From Burkholderiaceae bacterium (GTDB lineage Bacteria > Pseudomonadota > Gammaproteobacteria > Burkholderiales > Burkholderiaceae), in NCBI GenBank assembly GCA_021166835.1, contig JAJPEN010000084.1:1-64000 (forward strand): a DNA stretch of 64,000 bases, in the 5' to 3' direction. Under the pieces are notes generated by a model. The model made no database searches and had not been told where the DNA came from. It was given only the letters and a program-made list of their open reading frames with translations. Below are positions 58,853 through 64,000 of this stretch, one piece after another. The number at the start of each line of letters is the position of its first letter. Position 1 is the stretch's first letter. The position numbers and the translations under genes are program-made.

Positions 58853-60649
58853 TCAGGCCGGGCGAACCTCGGCCTTGCGCAGCCGGATGTGCAACTCGCG
58901 CAGCTGCTGCTCGTCGACCGGCGACGGCGCCTGCACGAGCAGATCCTGCGCGCGCTGCGTCTTCGGGAAGGCGATGACGTCGCGGATCGAGTCGGCGCCG
59001 GCCATCATCGCGACGATGCGATCCAGCCCGAAGGCGATGCCGCCATGCGGCGGGGCGCCGTACTGCAGCGCATCGAGCAGGAAGCCGAACTTGGCGCGCG
59101 CCTCCTCCGCTTCGATGCGCAGCGCGCGGAACACCTTGCTCTGCACCGCCTCGCGGTGGATGCGCACCGAGCCGCCGCCGATCTCCCAGCCGTTGAGCAC
59201 CATGTCGTAGGCTTTCGCCAGGCACTGGCCGGGCGAGCTTTCGAGCATGTCCTCGTGGCCGTCCTTCGGCGAGGTGAACGGATGGTGCATCGCGACCCAG
59301 CGTTCGGCCTCCTCGTCGTACTCGAACATCGGGAAGTCGGTGACCCACAGCGGCATCCAGCCGGCGACGCTCGCGCCGGTGCGCCGGCCGAAGTCGGAGT
59401 GGCCGATCTTCGTGCGCAGCGCGCCGATCGACGCGTCGACGATCTTCGCCTGGTCGGCGCCGAAGAAGATCAGGTCGCCGTTCTGCGCACCGGTGCGCGC
59501 GAGGATCGCCTCGATCGCCGCATCGTGCAGGTTCTTGACGATCGGAGACTGCAGGCCCTCGCGTCCGCGCGCGGCGTCGTTGACCTTGATCCAGGCCAGG
59601 CCGCGCGCGCCGTAGATCGACACGAACTGGCCGTAGGCGTCGATCTCGCCGCGCGTGAGCGCGCCGCCGCCGGGCACGCGCAGCGCGACGACGCGCCCGT
59701 CCTTCGCGTTCGCCGGCGTCGAGAACACCTTGAAATCGACGTCGCGCATCGCGTCGGTCAGCTCGGTGAACTCGAGCTTCACGCGCAGGTCGGGCTTGTC
59801 GGAGCCGAAGCGGCGCATCGCCTCGGCGTAGCTCATCGTCGGGAACGGATCGGGCAGCTCGACGCCGATCGCGTTGCGGAAAACGATGCGGATCATCTCC
59901 TCGAAGATCGCGCGGATCTCGCCTTCGCCGAGGAACGAGGTCTCGCAGTCGATCTGCGTGAACTCGGGCTGGCGGTCGGCGCGCAGGTCCTCGTCGCGGA
60001 AGCACTTGACGATCTGGTAGTAGCGATCGAAGCCCGCCACCATCAGCATCTGCTTGAACAGCTGCGGCGACTGCGGCAGCGCGTAGAACTCGCCGGCGTG
60101 CACGCGCGAGGGCACGAGGTAGTCGCGCGCGCCCTCGGGCGTGGAGCGCGTGAGCATCGGCGTCTCGATGTCGACGAAGCCCTGCGCATCGAGATAGCGG
60201 CGCACCTCGCGCGCGACGCGGTAGCGCAGCATCATGTTCTGCTGCATCGGCGGACGGCGCAGGTCGAGCACGCGATGCGTCAGGCGCGTGGTCTCGGAGA
60301 GGTTCTCGTCGTCGAGCTGGAACGGCGGCGTGACCGAAGCGTTGAGGATCTCGAGCTGGTCGCACACGACCTCGACCTCGCCGCTGCGCAGATTCGGGTT
60401 CACCGTTCCCTCGGGGCGACGGCGCACGTGGCCCACGACCTTCACGCAGTATTCGTTGCGGATGCGCTCGGCCGTGGCGAACACCTCGGGCCGGTCGGGG
60501 TCGCAGACGACCTGCGCCAGGCCCTCGCGGTCGCGCAGGTCGATGAAGATCACTCCGCCGTGATCGCGCCGGCGATGCACCCAGCCGTACAGCGTGACGG
60601 TCCGGTCCAGGTACTCGGCAGAGATCTCGCCGGTATAGCAGGTCCGCAT
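58853..60649 (-). CDS. aspS: AspS, aspartyl-tRNA synthetase
   Basis: A class II synthetase of bacterial type, 598 residues. The anticodon-binding OB fold is at the N-terminus ([20 protein letters not shown]), motif 1 lies around [20 protein letters not shown], motif 2 in [20 protein letters not shown] with [19 protein letters not shown], the GAD insertion domain around 300-400, and motif 3 in [13 protein letters not shown]. Whether it charges only tRNA-Asp or also tRNA-Asn depends on a GatCAB system not visible here. The ATG at 60649 shares a base with the DUF502 stop (TGATG). Confidence 0.98.
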   Translation of the reverse strand: MRTCYTGEISAEYLDRTVTLYGWVHRRRDHGGVIFIDLRDREGLAQVVCDPDRPEVFATAERIRNEYCVKVVGHVRRRPEGTVNPNLRSGEVEVVCDQLEILNASVTPPFQLDDENLSETTRLTHRVLDLRRPPMQQNMMLRYRVAREVRRYLDAQGFVDIETPMLTRSTPEGARDYLVPSRVHAGEFYALPQSPQLFKQMLMVAGFDRYYQIVKCFRDEDLRADRQPEFTQIDCETSFLGEGEIRAIFEEMIRIVFRNAIGVELPDPFPTMSYAEAMRRFGSDKPDLRVKLEFTELTDAMRDVDFKVFSTPANAKDGRVVALRVPGGGALTRGEIDAYGQFVSIYGARGLAWIKVNDAARGREGLQSPIVKNLHDAAIEAILARTGAQNGDLIFFGADQAKIVDASIGALRTKIGHSDFGRRTGASVAGWMPLWVTDFPMFEYDEEAERWVAMHHPFTSPKDGHEDMLESSPGQCLAKAYDMVLNGWEIGGGSVRIHREAVQSKVFRALRIEAEEARAKFGFLLDALQYGAPPHGGIAFGLDRIVAMMAGADSIRDVIAFPKTQRAQDLLVQAPSPVDEQQLRELHIRLRKAEVRPA

Positions 60650-61419
60650 CAGGTTCTCCGGTTCAGCGGCGGCGCCACGGTGGGCACGACGGGTTCGACG
60701 TCGGATCGGGGCTGCGCGCCGGGCGGGCGAGGGACCGGCGCGCCCCGGTCGAGCGGCGCGACGACGCCCATCGAAACGACGTATTTCAGCGCCTGGTCGA
60801 CGCTCATGTTCAACTCGACGGTCTCCGACCTCGGCATCATCAGGAAGAAGCCCGAGGTCGGGTTCGGCGTCGTCGGCACGTAGACCGAGATCATGTCGAC
60901 GTCGATGTGCCGGCGCACTTCGTCGGCCGGCACGCCGGTGAGGAAGCCGATCGTCCAGACGCCGCTGCGCGGGTACTGCACGAGCAATGCCTGGCGAAAG
61001 GCCTGCCCGCTGGGCGACAGGATCGTGTCGCTCACCTGCTTCACGCTCGAGTAGATCGAGCGCACGATCGGAATGCGCCCGAGCAGCCCTTCCCAGTAGA
61101 GCAGAAGACGCTCGCCGATGATGTTGCGCGCGGCGATCCCGGTGAGCACGACGACGGCGATCGACAGCAGCGCGCCCAGGCCCGGGATGTCGTGGCCGAA
61201 CCAGCTACGCGGATGCAGCTGCGCCGGAAGCAGCTGCAGGCTCTGGTCCATCGTCGCGACGATCAGGTTCAGCACCCAGAGCGTGATGACGAGCGGAATC
61301 CAGATCAGCAGGCCGGTGACGAGGTATTTGCGCATTCGTGCTCGCTGTCCCGGGCGCGGCGCGGGCTCGTCGGCTTCGGCCGTCCGCTTTCGCTGCGGCC
61401 GAAGGATCGGAGGGCTCAT
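60649..61419 (-). CDS. DUF502 family membrane protein
   Basis: 256 residues, or 228 if translation begins at the ATG at 61335 ([20 protein letters not shown]), which is where the family normally starts. The 28 residues before it are basic and proline-rich. Two membrane helices ([20 protein letters not shown] and [20 protein letters not shown]) precede the conserved core [36 protein letters not shown] and [18 protein letters not shown]. Role unknown. It sits between fmdB and aspS, an arrangement repeated in many betaproteobacteria, and its stop overlaps the aspS start. Confidence 0.9.
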   Translation of the reverse strand: MSPPILRPQRKRTAEADEPAPRPGQRARMRKYLVTGLLIWIPLVITLWVLNLIVATMDQSLQLLPAQLHPRSWFGHDIPGLGALLSIAVVVLTGIAARNIIGERLLLYWEGLLGRIPIVRSIYSSVKQVSDTILSPSGQAFRQALLVQYPRSGVWTIGFLTGVPADEVRRHIDVDMISVYVPTTPNPTSGFFLMMPRSETVELNMSVDQALKYVVSMGVVAPLDRGAPVPRPPGAQPRSDVEPVVPTVAPPLNRRT

Positions 61420-61443
61420 CGCGTGGCGTCCCGGGCGGGACGC

Positions 61444-61848
61444 TCAATCCGCCGTCGAGCCGGCCGACGCGCTGCCGCTGGATGCGGCGGGCGACGCGGT
61501 GCTCTTCGCGGGGGCGTCGGCCTTCGCGCCGTCGCTCCCGGCGCCGCCGCTCCCGGCGCCGCCGCTCCCCGCGCCGTCGGCCTTCGCGCCGCCGACCTTC
61601 GTGCCCGCATCGTCGGACTTCGACGCATCGCCACCGTTGCCGGAGCCCGACTGCTTCGCCTTGTTCCCGTCGCGGAAATCGGTGACGTACCAGCCGCTGC
61701 CCTTGAGCTGAAAGGCGGGCGCGGTGAGCACCTTGTGGAAGGACTCGGCCCCGCATGTGGGACAAACGGTGAGCGGGGCGTCGGAAAACTTCTGCAGCAC
61801 GTCCTTCCCGGCGCCGCAGGAATCGCAGCGATACGCGTAGATCGGCAT
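61444..61848 (-). CDS. FmdB-type zinc ribbon protein
   Basis: 134 residues. The first 45 are the FmdB/CxxC zinc ribbon: MPIYAYRCDSCGAGKDVLQK with CDSC, then TVCPTCG for the second Cys pair, then FQLKGSGWYVTDF, the usual end of the conserved part. FmdB-like proteins are regulators or chaperones of unknown target. The remaining 75 residues are Gly/Ala/Ser/Lys-rich and include GAGSGGAGSGGAGSD, from a 15-bp tandem repeat. A promoter with TATAAT and a strong hairpin lie upstream. First gene of the run leading to aspS. Confidence 0.9.
   Translation of the reverse strand: MPIYAYRCDSCGAGKDVLQKFSDAPLTVCPTCGAESFHKVLTAPAFQLKGSGWYVTDFRDGNKAKQSGSGNGGDASKSDDAGTKVGGAKADGAGSGGAGSGGAGSDGAKADAPAKSTASPAASSGSASAGSTAD
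61526..61570. repeat. 15-bp tandem repeat in the fmdB-type gene
   Basis: Three units, variants of GCGCCGCCGCTCCCG, at 61526, 61541 and 61556, with a degenerate fourth to 61585. They encode GAGSG-type pentapeptides on the minus strand. Confidence 0.8.
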
Positions 61849-61865
61849 TTCTTCGGCTCGAAATC

Positions 61866-61913
61866 CGCTGCCGCAACGCGGCAGCGTGAAAATACGGAAA
61901 ACCTTGAATTATA
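61866..61913 (-). promoter_or_regulatory. fmdB-type gene leader: -10 element and hairpin
   Basis: TATAAT on the minus strand at 61908-61913 with no clear -35. Between it and the ATG lies a perfect hairpin, CGCTGCCGC and GCGGCAGCG around a 3-nt loop (61866-61886). A third CGCTGCCGC copy lies at 61922-61930. The rest of the 246-bp gap to livG shows only short GC-rich sequence. Confidence 0.55.
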
Positions 61914-62094
61914 AAGGGAAACGCTGCCGCCTCCGACGGCGCCTTGCGCACGCGGCTGCGGGAATGCGAGCATTGCCCGGCGCGGCGGCACGCGGATCAT
62001 CGACGGGCGCCGCACGGGCCGCATCGTCTCGTACCGCTGCCCAGCCTGCCGAAGCGACGCTGCCCACTGCCGTGCCGACGCCCGGGGGGGAGAG

Positions 62095-62886
62095 ATGACA
62101 ACTCAAAGCATCCCCGCCGATCCGCTGCTTTCCGTCGAAGACCTTGGCGTGCGCTTCGGCGGCATCGTCGCGCTCGATCGCGTCTCCTTCGTCGTGGAAC
62201 GCGGCATCGTGTGCGGCCTCATCGGCCCGAACGGCGCCGGAAAGACGACGCTGTTCAACTGCCTGTCGCGACTCTACGAGTTCGACGCGGGCCGGGTCCG
62301 CTTCGACGGCGTCGACCTCGGCGCATTGCCGCGCCACCGCATCGCTGCGCTGGGCATCGGGCGCACCTTCCAGAACCTCGCGCTGTTCGGCACGATGAGC
62401 GTGTTCGACAACGTGCTGGTCGGCACGCACAGCCGCACGCGCAGCGGCTTTCTCGCCAACGCGCTGCGGCTGCCGGGCGTGGCGGCCGAGGAACGCGAGG
62501 CGCGAGAGCGCGCTGCGCAGCGCCTCGAGCTCCTCGGGCTCGACGCGGTGATGCACGTGCCCGTGGCCGAGCTTCCCTTCGGCACCTGCAAGCGCGTCGA
62601 GCTGGCGCGTGCGCTGGCCGCCGAACCGCGGCTGCTGCTGCTCGACGAGCCGGCGAGCGGGCTGAACCACGAGGAGATCGAAACGCTCGCCGGCTCGATC
62701 CGCGCGCTGCGCGACCGGCTCGGCCTCACGATCCTGCTCGTGGAGCATCACATGAACCTCGTCATGAACGTCTCCGACAAGGTGGTGGCGCTGAACTTCG
62801 GACGCAAGATCGCCGAAGGCAGCCCCGGCCAGGTGCGGGCGCACCCGGAGGTCGTCGAGGCGTATCTCGGAGCGGGTGCGAATTGA
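62095..62886 (+). CDS. livG: LivG, branched-chain amino acid ABC transporter ATPase
   Basis: 263 residues. Walker A is GLIGPNGAGKTTLFNCLSRL, the Q-loop GRTFQNLALFGTMSVFDNVL, and Walker B LLLLDEPASGLNHEE; the ABC signature reads LPFGTCKRVELARAL instead of LSGGQ, an accepted variation in LivG proteins. VVALNFGRKIAEGSPGQVRA is the usual C-terminus. With LivF it forms the ATPase pair of a high-affinity amino acid (or amide/urea) importer. First gene of the operon here, with GGGGGAGAG before the ATG; the order livG-livF-livH is one of the usual variants. Confidence 0.92.
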   Translation: MTTQSIPADPLLSVEDLGVRFGGIVALDRVSFVVERGIVCGLIGPNGAGKTTLFNCLSRLYEFDAGRVRFDGVDLGALPRHRIAALGIGRTFQNLALFGTMSVFDNVLVGTHSRTRSGFLANALRLPGVAAEEREARERAAQRLELLGLDAVMHVPVAELPFGTCKRVELARALAAEPRLLLLDEPASGLNHEEIETLAGSIRALRDRLGLTILLVEHHMNLVMNVSDKVVALNFGRKIAEGSPGQVRAHPEVVEAYLGAGAN

Positions 62887-63620
62887 GCACGGACGAAACG
62901 CAGGCGGCTCCGCTGCTCGCCGTACGCGACCTGGTCGCGTCGTACGGGCCCACGCGCGTCCTGCACGGCCTTCGCTTCGAGATGGCGCGCGGATCGGTGA
63001 CGGCGCTGCTCGGCGCGAACGGCGCAGGCAAGACGACGACGCTGCGCGCGCTGTGCTCGATGACGGTGCGCACCAGCGGCGAGATCCGGCTCGACGGCGA
63101 GCGCATCGACGGCAGGGCCACCGAGGACATCGCCCGGCTCGGCGTCGCGCATGTTCCCGACGGCCGCGGCACTTTCCTCGGACTGACCACCGAGGAGAAC
63201 CTGCGGCTGGGGGCCTGGATCCGACGCGACCGGCACGCCGTCGCGGCCGATCTCGATCGCGTCTACGGGTACTTTCCGCGGCTGCGCGAGCGGCGAAAGC
63301 AGCAGGCGGGAACGCTCTCCGGCGGCGAGCAGCAGATGCTCGCCGTCTCGCGCGCACTGATGTCGCGGCCGCGGCTGCTGCTGCTCGACGAGCCGTCGGT
63401 CGGGCTGGCGCCGCGCGTCGTGCGCGAGATCTTCGCGATCATGCGTCGGATCAACGAGGACGAAGACGTGTCGATCCTGCTCGTCGAACAGAACGCGTCG
63501 ATGGCGCTCGAGCTGTCCGATCACGCGTATCTGCTCGAGACCGGGCGCATCGTGCTCGCCGGGCGCGCCGACGATCTGCGGCGCGACGACACGGTGCGCC
63601 GCGCATATCTGGGCAACTGA
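62883..63620 (+). CDS. livF: LivF, branched-chain amino acid ABC transporter ATPase (TTG start)
   Basis: 245 residues. The TTG at 62883 overlaps the livG stop (TTGA) and gives STDETQAAPLLAVRDLVASY, aligning the fold at its normal distance. Walker A is LLGANGAGKTTTLRALCSM, the signature LSGGEQQMLAVSRALMSRP, Walker B LLLLDEPSVGLAPRVV, switch VEQNASMALELSDHAYLLET. AHVPDGRGTFLGLTTEENLR is the LivF form of the Q-loop region. The gene ends GGCAACTGA, and this 12-bp ending is tandemly repeated downstream. Confidence 0.94.
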   Translation: MSTDETQAAPLLAVRDLVASYGPTRVLHGLRFEMARGSVTALLGANGAGKTTTLRALCSMTVRTSGEIRLDGERIDGRATEDIARLGVAHVPDGRGTFLGLTTEENLRLGAWIRRDRHAVAADLDRVYGYFPRLRERRKQQAGTLSGGEQQMLAVSRALMSRPRLLLLDEPSVGLAPRVVREIFAIMRRINEDEDVSILLVEQNASMALELSDHAYLLETGRIVLAGRADDLRRDDTVRRAYLGN

Positions 63621-63694
63621 GTGGGCAACCGAGCGGGCAACCGAGCGGGCAACCGAGCAGGCAACTGAGTGGGTAACTGAGCGGGCGCCCGAGC
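63611..63694. repeat. 12-bp tandem repeat spanning the livF stop codon
   Basis: Seven 12-bp units from 63611: GGGCAACTGAGT, three of GGGCAACCGAGC, AGGCAACTGAGT, GGGTAACTGAGC and a degenerate GGGCGCCCGAGC. The first unit holds the livF stop; two later units also carry in-frame TGA, so read-through would stop again quickly. It fills the gap to livH. Confidence 0.9.
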
Positions 63695-63713
63695 CCGAGC
63701 CGAGGAACTGCCG

Positions 63714-64000
63714 ATGGAGAGCTTCCTGCACCAGGTGTTCGCCGGTCTGGCCACCGGCGGGATCTACGCCAGCCTCGCGCTGGCGCTGGTGATGATCTAC
63801 CAGACGACGCACCTGGTGAACTTCGCCCAGGGCGAGATGGCGATGTTCTCGACTTATCTCGCGTGGACGATGATCGACGCCGGCGTGCCGTACTGGGCGA
63901 CGTTCTCGATCACGCTGCTCGCCGCCTTCGTGCTCGGCGCGGCGATCGAGCGCTTCGTGATCCGGCCGGTGGAGAACGCGCCGGTGCTCACCGTCGTCGT
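63714..64000 (+). CDS. livH: LivH, branched-chain amino acid ABC transporter permease (5' part)
   Basis: The first 95 residues of a membrane permease; the gene continues past the right edge. MESFLHQVFAGLATGGIYAS leads into the first helix (LALALVMIYQTTHLVNFAQG), where NFAQGEMAMFSTY is the LivH motif, followed by a further helix (FSITLLAAFVLGAAIERFVI) and RPVENAPVLTVV. Expected to pair with LivM. The ATG at 63714 follows GAGGAACTGCCG, so the ribosome site abuts the tandem repeat. Confidence 0.92.
   Translation, partial: MESFLHQVFAGLATGGIYASLALALVMIYQTTHLVNFAQGEMAMFSTYLAWTMIDAGVPYWATFSITLLAAFVLGAAIERFVIRPVENAPVLTVV

Noticed and set aside
63611..63694. CRISPR-like array
   Set aside because: The units are contiguous 12-mers with no spacers and no cas genes nearby.

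Overview
The window is about 64 kb of high-GC DNA (codon third positions are almost all G or C) from a chromosome of a betaproteobacterium, most likely a member of the Burkholderiales. The evidence is gene order rather than any single marker: a pilC-pilD-coaE-zapD-yacG block, a complete division and cell wall (dcw) cluster running mraZ to ftsZ followed by a peroxiredoxin, lpxC, dciA and secA, and a fadE/DUF2147/fadB/fadA block behind a TetR gene. No tRNA, rRNA, insertion sequence, prophage or CRISPR array was seen. One structural RNA, RNase P RNA, is present.

Layout. 1-2.9 kb (+): end of the type IV pilus inner-membrane protein PilC, prepilin peptidase PilD, CoaE, ZapD, YacG. 2.9-9.0 kb (-): secA, argJ, a DUF815 ATPase and a Nudix/ThiE-like fusion, convergent with yacG across a purine-rich inverted repeat that encodes both C-termini. 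9.2-9.6 kb (+): dciA, overlapped head-on by a small membrane protein. 9.9-28.9 kb (-): lpxC, peroxiredoxin and the dcw cluster, most of whose genes overlap or abut. A sigma-70-like promoter and MraZ boxes precede mraZ. 29.1-33.6 kb: a sigma-54 activator divergent from a 4-cresol dehydrogenase operon (cytochrome c, Tat protein, flavoprotein), with visible activator sites and a -24/-12 promoter. 33.7-37.6 kb (-): rnpB and a ttuC-ttuD-pyrC operon. 37.8-40.9 kb: a proline-rich envelope protein, an ATM1-type ABC exporter and a YciA-like thioesterase. 41.1-49.5 kb (-): a beta-oxidation locus under a TetR regulator with two matching operators, interrupted by a parDE toxin-antitoxin pair whose promoter is buried in a 29-bp palindrome. 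49.6-56 kb: a DASS-type transporter, then MscS channel, CPA2 antiporter, YbdK-type ligase and a glutamine-amidotransferase-fold hydrolase. 56-61.9 kb (-): fmdB, DUF502, aspS, a NudB-like Nudix enzyme, an EEP nuclease-fold protein and cardiolipin synthase. 62.1-64 kb (+): start of a branched-chain amino acid ABC transporter operon (livG, livF, livH).

How the parts work together: the dcw block makes lipid-linked peptidoglycan precursor (MurC-F, DdlB, MraY, MurG) and the division machine that uses it (FtsL, FtsI, FtsQ, FtsW, FtsA, FtsZ; ZapD elsewhere in the window bundles FtsZ). The cresol locus oxidises a para-alkylphenol in the periplasm. The fad locus degrades acyl-CoAs. A recurring oddity is short tandem repeats with periods divisible by three (12, 15 or 27 bp) inside or at the ends of coding sequences, and two large G-rich inverted repeats at gene ends. 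I saw no undescribed defence or mobile system. The most unusual observations are a Lys in the FtsZ tubulin signature, the coding inverted repeats, and the palindromic parDE operator inside the fad locus.
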